Below, in pieces: positions 8,502-18,356 of a stretch of DNA of 64,000 bases (the stretch's first letter is position 1; each line of letters starts with the position of its first letter). This stretch comes from Evansella sp. AB-P1 (GTDB taxonomy: Bacteria; Bacillota; Bacilli; Bacillales; Salisediminibacteriaceae): assembly GCF_029688925.1 (NCBI RefSeq), contig NZ_JARUKY010000003.1, positions 62,001-126,000 of the forward strand, read 5' to 3'. Both the position numbers and the translations under genes were made by a program. The notes below the pieces were generated by a model. That model did not search any database. It was not told where the DNA came from and saw only the letters and a list, made by a program, of their open reading frames with translations.

Positions 8502-9010
8502 TTTAAATCACTTCCTACATATAGTAATTGTCTTGAGATGTCTCTTAATGTCGACAGTAACATGTAGTGCTATAATTAATAGTGCGTATAAACCAAGTAA
8601 ACTAGTAAAATATTCACTATATAGAACATTCAGCCTTACATAAAAATGTATTCTATTTTTCTGGAACACTTGTTTATTTGATAAAAACTGACATAATCTT
8701 AAATATTTGTTTAATGTTGTATAAATTTCAACACATCTCTCACTCTTAAACATTATATCATCATTAATCGACGATTTAAGTTTATTTTTTTTACAATTTC
8801 ATTTCAAAACTGAAATATTTCATCCAAAATAGAAATGAATTACCATATTTAGAGAAAAGTACGAGTTAAATGGATGAAGTTGGAATTGTTTGTTCCATGT
8901 GTTGTAAAATGTGTGACGAATTTGTGAAAGAAGTGTTTTTACAAATGAGAAGTGTATTTGAGGAATAATGGAAGTTTAATATGGAATGTCACTGGATTTT
9001 TTCGCAAATA
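8502..9010. other. Intergenic region upstream of ftsE
   Basis: About 500 bp between the cccB terminator and ftsE. It must hold the ftsE promoter; I see no convincing gene, and no repeat of the families found elsewhere. Confidence 0.5.
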
Positions 9011-9040
9011 AAAAACAGCGTTAAACATAACACTGTTTTT
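9011..9040 (-). terminator. Intrinsic terminator of cccB
   Basis: Stem AAAAACAG-C-GTTA / TAAC-A-CTGTTTTT with one internal mismatch, followed on the minus strand by a T-run; it lies 36 bp past the cccB stop codon. Confidence 0.85.
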
Positions 9041-9076
9041 TTCAATACGATTTGTATTTAACATTTTCAAGTGGAT

Positions 9077-9424
9077 TTATTGTGCTGCGATCCAAGCAGC
9101 TACATCCTCCGCTTCTTGCGGGTCAACCATATTCGGTGTCATTGGGCCAGGGCCTTCTTGGATAGCCACGATTACATCTTCAGCAGAATAGCCTAGTAAC
9201 GGAGGTCCCGAAGCTCCACCAAGCTCTCCTCCATGACAGCCAGCACAGTTGGCTCTATACACTTGCTGTCCGTTATCAAGGTCATACGTGCTACTATCAC
9301 CTGTAGCTACATCGTTTTCTACATTATTATTGCCTTCATCTGGTTGCGGATCATTCGTATTATTACCACCGCAAGCTCCAAGAACAAGCATTGCCACAAA
9401 CATTACAACGAGTAACTTTTTCAT
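9077..9424 (-). CDS. cccB: Lipoprotein cytochrome c-551
   Basis: 115 residues. The N-terminus MKKLLVVMFVAMLVLGACGG is a lipoprotein signal with lipobox LGAC. The haem-binding motif CAGCH follows at about residue 60, and the distal Met ligand is probably in GPMTPNM near residue 95. An Asn/Asp-rich linker joins lipid anchor and haem domain. As in other bacilli it sits between ftsE and yvjA. It is a small membrane-tethered electron carrier on the outer face of the membrane. Confidence 0.93.
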   Translation of the reverse strand: MKKLLVVMFVAMLVLGACGGNNTNDPQPDEGNNNVENDVATGDSSTYDLDNGQQVYRANCAGCHGGELGGASGPPLLGYSAEDVIVAIQEGPGPMTPNMVDPQEAEDVAAWIAAQ

Positions 9425-9502
9425 TTTATTCCCTCCTCAAAGTTTAATTCCTTCTATTATAGAATACCTTGTACCACAACTCCCAATAGATATTATAACC
9501 TA

Positions 9503-10399
9503 TTATTGATTTTTGAAACCCTTTCCGAGCACTTCAGAGGCATTACTTACAACCACAAATGCAGCAGGATCGATCGTTTGAACGACTTGCTTTAATTTTG
9601 CCACTTCGTTCCTCCCTACAACAACCATGAGCACGGGACGTTCCTGATTCGTGTAGCCTCCATAACCATCGAGTTTCGTTACACCTCGATCTACCTTCGT
9701 TAAAATTCCTTGCTTAACTTCTTCCTCATATTCAGATATTATTATTGCCATTTTCGAATAGCCAAAACCAACTTGAACTAAATCAATGGTTTTTCCTGTC
9801 GTAAACAACCCAATGAGTGCATAAAGGGCATATTCAAAACCGAAGATGAATGCCGATGACGCTACAACAAGTCCGTCCATTAGAAAAACACAGCCACCTA
9901 AAGACATTCCCGTATACTTATTAATTATTTGAGCAGCTAAGTCCGTTCCCCCAGTAGAGGAGTTAGAACGAAAGACGATTCCAAGACCGAGTCCAACACC
10001 GAGACCACCGAAGATGGCACCTAATAAAGGATCTGTCGTAGCAGGCTCTAAATCTCTCGTTACAAAAACAACAAATGGTAAAAACAGTGTACCAACAAAG
10101 GTTTTCGTACCGTACAATATACTTCCAACAAGGCTCCCACCTAGTAGAAGTACACCAGCCACAAATAACGGAATGTTAAATGCCCATTGCGTAAACGCTG
10201 GTTCAAAGCCAAAGACAGAATAAAAGATAATGGAAATACCAGACACACCACCAGAGGCAATTTGATTCGGTAATAAAAAGATATTAAAAGCTATTGCCAC
10301 AATGGCCGATCCCACTAAAACATGGCCAAACTCAAAAATAATTCGTTGAATAGGGCTCAACGGCTCCCTCTCCATCCGTCTTTGCATTTTCTTCATCAT
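9503..10399 (-). CDS. yvjA: YitT-family membrane protein with DUF2179 domain
   Basis: 298 residues. About five hydrophobic segments (for example VGSAIVAIAFNIFLLPNQIA, FVGTLFLPFVVFVT, FGGLGVGLGLGIVF) are followed by a soluble C-terminal domain (about 215-290, KMAIIISEYEEEVKQGIL, VDRGVTKLDGYGGYTN, RPVLMVVVGRNEV) typical of the YitT/DUF161 family. FRSNSSTGGTDLAAQII is the family signature. The position between prfB and cccB matches B. subtilis yvjA. The transported or sensed substrate is unknown. Confidence 0.85.
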   Translation of the reverse strand: MMKKMQRRMEREPLSPIQRIIFEFGHVLVGSAIVAIAFNIFLLPNQIASGGVSGISIIFYSVFGFEPAFTQWAFNIPLFVAGVLLLGGSLVGSILYGTKTFVGTLFLPFVVFVTRDLEPATTDPLLGAIFGGLGVGLGLGIVFRSNSSTGGTDLAAQIINKYTGMSLGGCVFLMDGLVVASSAFIFGFEYALYALIGLFTTGKTIDLVQVGFGYSKMAIIISEYEEEVKQGILTKVDRGVTKLDGYGGYTNQERPVLMVVVGRNEVAKLKQVVQTIDPAAFVVVSNASEVLGKGFKNQ

Positions 10400-11053
10400 A
10401 AGATCACCTGATTTCTGTAAAAAATAAAAGTTATAAATAAGTACGTACGTTTAGCTTTTGGGAATTTTTAAAAATAAATTATGTATTTAGGCACCAACTA
10501 AAAATATCGTACTATCATTGTTTGCTATTATTTTGAAAGTATTAATCTGTTCCGGATATGGTGATAACAGTGGGGTTAGGGCACATCTTTTCGTTCACAG
10601 ATTTGAAAAAGCCTCAAGTAGTATAACATTGACAAAAATATGTGTAAATGAGACTAATGTAAAGCTTTAATACGGTGAAGAAGAAGATTCTGGTGGGGAA
10701 TTTTTGAAATTTGCGTTGAGTTGTTCGTTAAGGAAATGGGGTTGCGTATATCAGGGTGTTGACTGAGAGGTTTTGAGTGAATGAAGTGTTTTGGAAACTA
10801 GGACATCTTGGGCGTTAGATGTTAAGGTGTTGGAACTTTGATGCTTTGAAAATTGGGTCTTTAAATGTGGGGTATTAATAGGTGGTTTTTTTAAAGGGAT
10901 AAAAATATGCGATGGAAAATATTGCTTTGAAATTTTAAAAGGGGTCATATATGGCGTTGTATTAATGCGGAATATATGATATGGTAAAAGATTATGGTTT
11001 GTAATTATCTTTGGTTTTATGCTATCAATTGAAGTTAGAGATGCAACATTGGC
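10400..11053. other. Non-coding region upstream of array B
   Basis: About 650 bp with no supportable gene. The part from 10540 to 10950 is unusually G-over-C rich on the plus strand (many TGGGG and GTGTTG runs), unlike its neighbours. I see no homology to name; it may be a decayed gene or repeat. Confidence 0.4.
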
Positions 11054-11540
11054 ATTTGATTGGATTTATGGCTTCTATGTTCCTGCAAAGCTGCTTTTAT
11101 CCTTTTGCAGGAACACGGACTCCTTCTTCTGTGCCTGCAAACTTGCTTTTATCCTTTTGCAGGAACACGAGCTCCTTCTTCAGTTCCTACAAACTTGCTT
11201 TTATCCTTTTGCAGGAACACGAGCTCCTTCTTCCGTTCCTGCAAACTTGCTTTTATCCTTTTGAAGGAACACGGACTCCTTCTTCTGTGCCTGCAAACTT
11301 GCTTTTATCCTTTTGCAGGAACTCGGGCTCCTTCTTCCGTTCCTGCAAACTTGCTTTTATCCTTTTGCAGGAACACGGGCTCCTTCTTCCGTTCCTGCAA
11401 ACTTGCTTTTATCCTTTTGCAGGAACTCGGTCTTCTTCCTCTGTTCCTGCAAATCCCTTTTTCTACTTTTGCAGGCACGGGGGCGGCTTTCTCTGTTTCC
11501 GCAAACCTTTTTTACTTTTTATAGGTTCATTGGACGATAA
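11054..11540 (+). repeat. Hairpin array B: about ten 52-nt units
   Basis: After a degenerate first copy near 11054, units begin at 11104, 11156, 11208, 11260, 11312, 11364, 11416 and 11468, exactly 52 bp apart, with a decayed copy at 11518. The stem is TTTGCAGGAAC / GTTCCTGCAAA, the loop is of the CTCCTTCTTC type, and the linker is CTTGCTTTTATCC. A 52-bp period shifts frame at every unit, which argues against coding. It lies just upstream of the NERD-domain gene. Confidence 0.9.
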
Positions 11541-11863
11541 TCCTATACCACTACGAAATTCCGTTCACTGTTTGCGAAAGTATTCGTTGATCACTGAAAT
11601 ATTCTTGAATTTAGTTGTCATGTGCTTGCCTAAGATAATGTACAATTTTAACAGTGTTCAGGTTCTTATGAATTTCTCATGTTGTAGTAGTCACAGTAAG
11701 TGGCTTGATATAAACACCGATGTATACATGGAATTTTGAGGCACTGGAATGGTTGAATTAAATTATTTTGTGGTTTTAACAAATTAAGATTGTAAATATT
11801 TGTATTATCGCATACTATTAAATGGTAATATATAGAATTATTTTATCGAAAGCAGGTGTTGCC

Positions 11864-12805
11864 ATGGAATTAAAATCTCGTGTGATGTCTCAGGAACAAC
11901 AATTAATGCACTTACTGAACTATCGCGTAAGCTTTACAGAAAAAGAAAAGAAGTATTTTTGGAAAATGAAAAAAGGGTTTGAAGGTGAATGTCAATTCGA
12001 TGAGCTTTTAGCCAAAAGTGTACCAAACGAGAATTGCCTTGTTTTAAATGATTTATTGCTTGAGCACAACAATACACAATTCCAGCTAGATTCTGTTCTC
12101 CTCTCAACCTCCACCATTTACATTTTTGAAATAAAGACTTTCGAAGGAGATTACTATATTAAAAATGGTGAATGGTTCTTCTGTAAAACAAATAATGCTA
12201 TCACAAATCCACTACATCAAATGCAACGAAGTGAAACATTACTACGGCAATTGCTGCAACAACAAGGCATCAACTCCCATCTTCCCATTCAATCTAACCT
12301 CATTTTTATCCACCCGGAGTTTACTCTTTACCACTCTTCAATAGACAGTCCCATTATCTTTCCAACACAATTAAATCGGTTTATGAACGACTTGGGTAAA
12401 AAAATAACTGTGAAGCCGAATCAAAGACACATGCAGCTAGCAGAAAAACTGAAGTCTATGCATATATCAAGACCTTCATTTGATAATATCCCTAAGTACA
12501 ATTTTGAAACGATAAAAAAAGGTATTGCGTGTGCTTCCTGCCGATCATTACATGTTCATTTAATTGGTGGTACTAAGTTCCAGAAGATTTGTTGTAAAAC
12601 TTGTGGACATTTAGAGGGTGTAGATGTAAGTATTTTACGCGCCGTTAAAGAGTACAAGCTACTTTTTCCGGACAGAAAAGTGACGACTTCTGAAATTTTA
12701 CAATGGTGTGGATTGTTTAAATCAAAGAAAACAATATTGAGAATTATGACAAAATATTTTAATAAAGTGGAGAAAAACCGGTACTCATATTTTGAAGTTA
12801 AATAA
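11864..12805 (+). CDS. NERD-domain protein with C-terminal zinc ribbon
   Basis: 313 residues. The nuclease-related (NERD) domain spans about 30-150: it opens with GFEGECQFDELL, has FQLDSVLL, and carries the Glu-x-Lys element FEIKTFEG of the restriction-endonuclease-like fold. Residues about 225-255 hold CASC...CKTC, a likely zinc ribbon, followed by a helical tail that could bind DNA. The start at 11864 is preceded by AGGTG; a further upstream in-frame ATG at 11822 has no ribosome site. The gene stands alone, bracketed by hairpin arrays B and C. NERD proteins are common in bacilli and their role is unsettled (DNA processing suspected). Confidence 0.8.
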   Translation: MELKSRVMSQEQQLMHLLNYRVSFTEKEKKYFWKMKKGFEGECQFDELLAKSVPNENCLVLNDLLLEHNNTQFQLDSVLLSTSTIYIFEIKTFEGDYYIKNGEWFFCKTNNAITNPLHQMQRSETLLRQLLQQQGINSHLPIQSNLIFIHPEFTLYHSSIDSPIIFPTQLNRFMNDLGKKITVKPNQRHMQLAEKLKSMHISRPSFDNIPKYNFETIKKGIACASCRSLHVHLIGGTKFQKICCKTCGHLEGVDVSILRAVKEYKLLFPDRKVTTSEILQWCGLFKSKKTILRIMTKYFNKVEKNRYSYFEVK

Positions 12806-12916
12806 ATTTTCCGAACAAATTTAACAGAAAAATTGAAGAAAATGTTCGGCCTAATTCGACTTAACTATTTATAGTATTAATAATGGTTTCTACTGTCCAG
12901 TATGTTTCTTTTTTCC

Positions 12917-13593
12917 TATTACAGGGTCATTGACAGCTTGTTATGATACCGCAAACCTCTTTCCTCCTTTTGCAGGAACAGTGGCTTCTTCCCCTGTGCC
13001 TGCAAACCTGCTTTTCTCCTTTTACAGGAACAGGGGCTCCTTCCTCTGTGCCAGCAAACCTACTTTTCTCCTTTTGCAGGAACAGGGGCTCCTTCCTCTG
13101 TGCCAGCAAACCTGCTTTTCTCCTTTTGTAGGAACAGGGGCGGCTTCCTCCGTGCCAGCAAACCTACTTTTCTCCTTTTGCAGGAACAGTGGCTTCTTCC
13201 TCTGTGCCAGCAAACCTACTTTTCTCCTTTTGTAGGAACAGTGGCTTCTTCCCCTGTGCCTGCAAACCTGCTTTTCTCCTTTTGTAGGAATAGGGGCTCC
13301 TTCCCCTGTGCCTGCAAACCTGCTTTTCTCCTTTTGTAGGAACAGGGGCGGCTTCCTCCGTCCCTGCAAACTTGCTTTTCTCCTTTTACAGGAACAGGGG
13401 CTCCTTCCTCTGTGCCAGCAAACCTACTTTTCTCCTTTTGCAGGAACAGGGGCTTCTTCCCCTGTGCCTGCAAACCTGCTTTTCTCCTTTTGTAGTAACA
13501 GGGGCGGCTTCCTCCGTCCCTGCAAACTTGCTTTTCTCCTTTTGCAGGAACAGGGGCTCCTTCTTCCGTGCCCGCAATCCAGCTTTTCCTTCT
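12917..13593 (+). repeat. Hairpin array C: thirteen 52-nt units
   Basis: Units begin at 12917 (decayed), 12969, 13021, 13073, 13125, 13177, 13229, 13281, 13333, 13385, 13437, 13489 and 13541: a strict 52-bp register. The stem is TTTGCAGGAACAG / CTGTGCCTGCAAA; loop types GGGGCTCCTTCCT, GGGGCGGCTTCCT and TGGCTTCTTCC alternate, so units are shuffled variants and not one recent expansion. Variants TTTGTAGG and TTTACAGG keep or weaken base pairing. It lies between the 3' ends of the NERD gene and prfB. Confidence 0.92.
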
Positions 13594-13642
13594 TTTGTGG
13601 CAAGATATGCCTCTCTCCACAACTCAAGAAAACAAAAAAACT

Positions 13643-13685
13643 GCACCTCATCTATCCAAAACGCCAAAAGGCAATAGATGGGTAC
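13643..13685 (-). terminator. Probable intrinsic terminator of prfB
   Basis: On the minus strand, a stem built on CATCTAT / ATAGATG with an inner GCC-TTTT-GGC hairpin, followed by a T-run (seen as AAAACAAAAAAAC on the plus strand), 18 bp past the prfB stop. Confidence 0.7.
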
Positions 13686-13702
13686 AGTTTTCTCCAATCA
13701 AA

Positions 13703-14804
13703 TTATTTTATTTGCGATCGTAAGTAAGCATCAATGAATGGATCCAGCTCACCGTCCATAACCGATTGGGTATTCCCAGTTTCGTAATTCGTTCGGTGGT
13801 CCTTTACCATATTATATGGATGGAAGACATAAGAACGAATTTGACTACCCCACCCAATATCAGACTGCTCACCACGAATTTCATCCAGTTCTTGCTGCTG
13901 TCTTTCTATTTCAAGCTGGAATAGCTTTGCCTTCAACATTTTCATGGCTTGCTCACGGTTTTTAATTTGCGAACGTTCCGATTGACACGTAACCACCGTA
14001 TTAGTAGGTAAGTGGGTAATACGAACAGCAGAATCAGTCGTATTAATATGCTGTCCACCAGCTCCACTTGCACGATACGTATCAATTTTCAACTGATCAG
14101 GTGAAACTTCAATTTCTACATTATCATCGAGCTCAGGCATTACTTCACAGGACACGAACGATGTATGACGTCGCCCTGATGAATCAAAAGGAGAGATTCG
14201 CACGAGACGATGAACCCCTTTTTCCGCCTTCAAATATCCGTAGGCGTTATGGCCGGTGATCATTAATGTGACACTCTTAACTCCAGCCTCATCACCAGGA
14301 AGGTAATCCATTGTTTCCACTTTGAAACCCTTCCCCTCTGCCCAACGTGTATACATACGAAGAAGCATAGATGCCCAGTCCTGTGATTCCGTTCCACCAG
14401 CACCTGGGTGGAGTTCAAGAATAGCATTATTTTTATCATAAGGTTCACTGAGTAATAACTGAAGTTCAAAGTCATTCAGCTTTTTCACAAGCTCTTTCAC
14501 TCCTGATTCAAGCTCCTCAGCAAGCTCAGCATCTCCCTCTTCCTTTACTAATTCGTAGGAAACCTCGAGATCCTCATGAGTAGATTCTAACTTTCTATAT
14601 GTGTCCACCATCTCTTTTAAACCGTTGTTTTCCGAAATAACCTTCTGCGCTGCCTCTTGGCTATCCCAAAATGTTGGGTCGGACATAAGATCCTCTAGCT
14701 CTGCTATACGATCCTCCTTCTCCTCTAAGTCAAAGAGACCCCCTAAAGTTTGCTAATTGTTTACCCATCGTTGACAGTTCCTGCTTTAATTCTGATAATT
14801 CCAT
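13703..14804 (-). CDS. prfB: Peptide chain release factor 2, with programmed +1 frameshift
   Basis: The frame opens at ATG 14804 ([20 protein letters not shown]) and meets an in-frame TGA at 14732-14730 after 24 codons. The context AGGGGG-TCT-CTT-TGA-C is the conserved RF2 autoregulatory frameshift site, with the internal Shine-Dalgarno-like AGGGGG just before CTT-TGA. A +1 shift joins [16 protein letters not shown] and the rest, giving 366 residues, the normal RF2 length. The SPF tripeptide that reads UGA/UAA (RISPFDSSG) and the catalytic GGQ (SGAGGQHIN) are intact. Low RF2 slows termination at the TGA and so raises frameshifting. The gene lies downstream of secA on the same strand. Confidence 0.96.
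14729..14744 (-). promoter_or_regulatory. prfB programmed frameshift site
   Basis: AGGGGG (internal ribosome-pairing site) followed by TCT then CTT-TGA-C, the standard RF2 slippery sequence. Confidence 0.95.
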
Positions 14805-14973
14805 TTTCCTTCACCTCAGCATAATATTAAACAACATTCATGATCATTCTTTTGTAAAAAAATAGTAGAAAACTATTGGCATCACGTGTTGTATTTTTAT
14901 AAAAAAAGATTAATCTATTTTTACCATTTCAAATCATACCATAAAAACGACGCTAATAAGCTAACTGAAAGGA

Positions 14974-14998
14974 GAAGGTGCTTTACATAAGCACCTTC
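14974..14998. terminator. Hairpin downstream of secA
   Basis: 10-bp perfect stem GAAGGTGCTT / AAGCACCTTC, loop TACAT, in the secA-prfB gap. Neither side has a strong T-run, so termination may be partial. Confidence 0.5.
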
Positions 14999-15087
14999 CC
15001 TTCATAATTTTTTCAAAGCTTCATTTTTTCCAACTTACACAAACATCCAATAAAGCCTCAAAAATCTTCAAACGTTCAATTCAACTA

Positions 15088-17607
15088 TTATCTGCCGTGG
15101 CATTGCTTATATTTTTTCCCTGAACCACAAGGGCAAGGATCATTTCGTCCAACAGTGCTTTCTTTACGGAAAGGCGTTTTGCGCTTCTTGTCCTCGTTTG
15201 CTTGTGAAGCACTTCGATGTACTGCTTTCCCTTCCGCTACTTGCTTACGTTCAAGGTTCGTTTGAATTTGGGCATTCATCACGTAACGAGAAACATCCTC
15301 TTCAATGGAAGCAATCATTTCCTCGAACATTTGGAAGCCTTCAAACTTGTATTCTCTTAACGGGTCATTTTGTCCATAGGCACGTAAATGAATCCCTTGA
15401 CGAAGCTGATCCATTTGGTCGATGTGACGAGTCCACTTCGTGTCAACGGTACGAAGGACGATTACCTTCTCAAACTCTCGCATCATTTCTGGTGAGAATT
15501 CCGCTTCACGACGATCATATTCTTCCTTGACTCGATCAACGATTAGCTCAATCATTTCTTCAGGATCTAAGCCGTTAATATCTTTAAGTTCAATTTCTTT
15601 TTCGTTTAAAACTGTAGCGTTAATGTAATCCACTATGCCTTGTAGGTTCCAATCCTCAGGTACCTCTGATTCTGGGGTAAAGGCAGTGACATTACGTTCG
15701 ATCGTTGATTCTAACATTTTATCAACAACTTCACGGAGGTTTTCAGATTCAAGAACTTCCATTCGTTGCTCATAAATAATGTCACGCTGCTCACGCATCA
15801 CGTCGTCATACTGAAGTAATTGCTTACGAGCATCAAAGTTGTTTCCTTCTACTCGTTTTTGGGCCTGTTCAACGGCACGACTGACCATTTTGCTTTCGAT
15901 TGGTTGATCCTCATCCATTCCAAGTCGTTCCATCATTTTGCTCATGTTTTCCGAACCAAAACGACGCATTAATGTATCCTCAAGAGATAGGAAGAAACGT
16001 GATTCCCCTGGATCCCCTTGACGACCAGAACGTCCACGGAGCTGGTTATCGATACGTCTACTTTCATGACGTTCAGTACCAAGAACAAAGAGTCCACCTA
16101 GATCAACGACACCTGCTCCAAGCTTAATGTCTGTACCACGACCAGCCATGTTCGTTGCAATCGTAACTGCTTTTTCCTGACCAGCATTTTCAATAATTTC
16201 TGCCTCATGAGCATGGTTTTTCGCATTTAAAACGTTATGTGGAATGCGTTTTTTCTTAAGCATATTAGAAATAAGTTCAGAAGTATCAACGTTTACTGTC
16301 CCTACTAATACTGGCTGACCTTTGCTGTATAGCTCAGAAATCTGTTCAATAATGGCACGAAATTTTGCATCCATTGTTTTAAAAATTAAATCCGGCTGAT
16401 CAATTCTTACAATTGGCTTGTTCGTTGGTACCGAATATACATTCATATTATAAATGTTACGGAATTCCTCTTCCTCTGTTTTCGCTGTACCAGTCATCCC
16501 AGCAAGCTTTTCATACATACGGAAGTAGTTCTGGAATGTTAACGATGCAAGGGTCATACTTTCTCGCTTAATTTCTAATCCTTCCTTTGCTTCAATGGCT
16601 TGGTGAAGACCATCACTATAGCGACGTCCCTTCATAAGACGACCAGTAAATTGGTCAACAATTTGTACTTCACCATCTTCCACCACATAATCCTCGTCGC
16701 GAACCATTACTTTGTGCGCTTTTAAGGATTGATTAATATGATGGTTCAGCTGAACATGCTCAGAATCAAATAAGTTATCAATATTAAATGCCCGTTCTGC
16801 TTTACTTACCCCTTCATCGGTAATTTGAACGGACTTTGTTTTTTCATCATAGGTGTAGTCTTCTTCCTCATTTAACATACGGACGAAGGAATTTGCTGCT
16901 GTATAAAGCTGTGTAGATTTTTCAGCAGATCCAGAAATAATTAATGGTGTACGAGCCTCATCGATTAAAATGGAGTCAACCTCATCCACGATAGCGTAAT
17001 GAAGTGGTCGTTGTACCATTTGTTCCTTATAGATAACCATGTTGTCACGTAAATAGTCAAAACCAAATTCGTTGTTTGTTCCATATGTTACATCACAGTT
17101 ATAAGCTTCCTGCTTTTCTTCACGAGAAAGACCATTAACATTCAACCCTACAGTAAGTCCTAGGAACTTGTAGAGCTTGCCCATTTCTTCTGCATCACGC
17201 TTTGCTAAGTATTCGTTCACGGTAACAACGTGAACCCCTTTTTCCGTAATGGCATTGAGGTAAACAGCAAGAGTTCCAACAAGTGTTTTACCTTCCCCTG
17301 TTTTCATTTCTGCGATGTCACCATGGTGAAGAATAATACCACCGATAAGCTGAACAGGATAGTGGGTTAAGCCTAGAGCACGAGTAGAGCCTTCTCGTAC
17401 AACTGCAAAGGCCTCTGGTAAAATCTTTTCTATCTTTTCCCCATTCCGATAACGTTCTTTAAATTCAGCAGTTTTTTGACGAAGACCATCGTCACTAAGC
17501 TTTTTCATATCATCGCTTAGCCCTTCGATCTGATCTACTGTTTTTTGTAGCTTTTTTAAATGCCTACCATCCGAATCACCAATGACCTTTTTTAATAAAC
17601 CTATCAT
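15088..17607 (-). CDS. secA: Preprotein translocase ATPase SecA
   Basis: 839 residues, the usual length for Bacillus. It has the SecA Walker A region ([11 protein letters not shown]), DEVD Walker B ([15 protein letters not shown]), the preprotein cross-linking region, helicase motifs [14 protein letters not shown] and [13 protein letters not shown], and an intact C-terminal zinc site [14 protein letters not shown] that contacts SecB or phospholipid in other bacteria. It drives Sec-dependent export through SecYEG. The start is ATG at 17607. Followed by prfB as in other bacilli. Confidence 0.98.
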   Translation of the reverse strand: MIGLLKKVIGDSDGRHLKKLQKTVDQIEGLSDDMKKLSDDGLRQKTAEFKERYRNGEKIEKILPEAFAVVREGSTRALGLTHYPVQLIGGIILHHGDIAEMKTGEGKTLVGTLAVYLNAITEKGVHVVTVNEYLAKRDAEEMGKLYKFLGLTVGLNVNGLSREEKQEAYNCDVTYGTNNEFGFDYLRDNMVIYKEQMVQRPLHYAIVDEVDSILIDEARTPLIISGSAEKSTQLYTAANSFVRMLNEEEDYTYDEKTKSVQITDEGVSKAERAFNIDNLFDSEHVQLNHHINQSLKAHKVMVRDEDYVVEDGEVQIVDQFTGRLMKGRRYSDGLHQAIEAKEGLEIKRESMTLASLTFQNYFRMYEKLAGMTGTAKTEEEEFRNIYNMNVYSVPTNKPIVRIDQPDLIFKTMDAKFRAIIEQISELYSKGQPVLVGTVNVDTSELISNMLKKKRIPHNVLNAKNHAHEAEIIENAGQEKAVTIATNMAGRGTDIKLGAGVVDLGGLFVLGTERHESRRIDNQLRGRSGRQGDPGESRFFLSLEDTLMRRFGSENMSKMMERLGMDEDQPIESKMVSRAVEQAQKRVEGNNFDARKQLLQYDDVMREQRDIIYEQRMEVLESENLREVVDKMLESTIERNVTAFTPESEVPEDWNLQGIVDYINATVLNEKEIELKDINGLDPEEMIELIVDRVKEEYDRREAEFSPEMMREFEKVIVLRTVDTKWTRHIDQMDQLRQGIHLRAYGQNDPLREYKFEGFQMFEEMIASIEEDVSRYVMNAQIQTNLERKQVAEGKAVHRSASQANEDKKRKTPFRKESTVGRNDPCPCGSGKKYKQCHGR

Positions 17608-18170
17608 ACGGACATTGCTCCCTTATCATTTTTATTAGCTTAGAGGTCTCTTAAACCTTCTTTTCATTTTCACTAGATGCTGATCTCTATGAATGCTCTC
17701 TTTGAATATATAGTATAAAAAATTATTTCTGTCCACAATAGCTTTTTAAGTGTCCACTTATGAAACGGAAAACACGTAAAAACCTTCATACAACATACTA
17801 GACAGCTAACTTACATTTTAACAGTTTGTTCAACCCCTTACAAGAAATACCCAATAAACACACAAACGTCACAAACCAAACGTCACAAACAAACGTCACA
17901 AACATGGCTCGTGACAGATTCATGACATCTCTGCGTATCTTCACATCCCCGCCACAAACCTGGTTCGTGGCAATTTTGTGATATTTTCGTTACATAAACA
18001 ATCTCAGTCATCCGGTTATGTAAGGGATCAACAAGAAGTGAAAATGCTGTGTATAGGAGAAATGATTGGGGGAAATCTATCGGTAGAACAATTCTGTTGT
18101 CATCCTTTTACTATACGTTTTTGTGTTTAATTTCACTTAATAAATAGGCTTTGTGTTAAATTTTGTTATT
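17608..18170. other. Intergenic region secA-ptsG with short direct repeats and REP-like palindromes
   Basis: Holds the divergent secA and ptsG promoters, not resolved here. Three direct copies of AAACGTCACAAAC lie at about 17872-17902. Two palindromes of the REP-like family follow: GTCACAAACATGGCTCGTGAC (17895) and GCCACAAACCTGG-TTCGTGGC (17951-17971), the second followed by CAATTTTGTGA. Confidence 0.55.
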
Positions 18171-18171
18171 G

Positions 18172-18306
18172 ATTTTGGCTGCTGGGTGCTCCCTTTCCGC
18201 GGGCAATGTTTCAGCTTCCTCGGAAGCAAATAACGCTTCCTGTGGTATCTTCACCTTTTGATTTTCCCGCAGGAGTCTCGCACCATCCGCAAAAGCCAAA
18301 TGTCTA
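18172..18306 (-). repeat. Dispersed 'core' repeat, inverted copy
   Basis: On the minus strand it reads GCGAGACTCCTGCGGG ... GCCCGCGGAAAGGGAG, the same pattern as the core at 55985-56120 (GACTCC ... CCCGCGGAAAGC). This class of GC-rich palindromic repeat is, as I recall, widespread in Bacillaceae. It lies directly upstream of ptsG, between any distal promoter and the ribosome site. Confidence 0.65.
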
Positions 18307-18356
18307 ATAAAACCACATAGTCCTATAACACAGCCAAAATAAAGGAGGAAAAATCA

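Noticed and set aside
12927-13727. Overlapping open frames of 100-139 codons in array C on both strands
   Set aside because: They follow from a stop-poor 52-nt repeat; the frame shifts at each unit, several frames are open at once, and no ribosome sites precede them.
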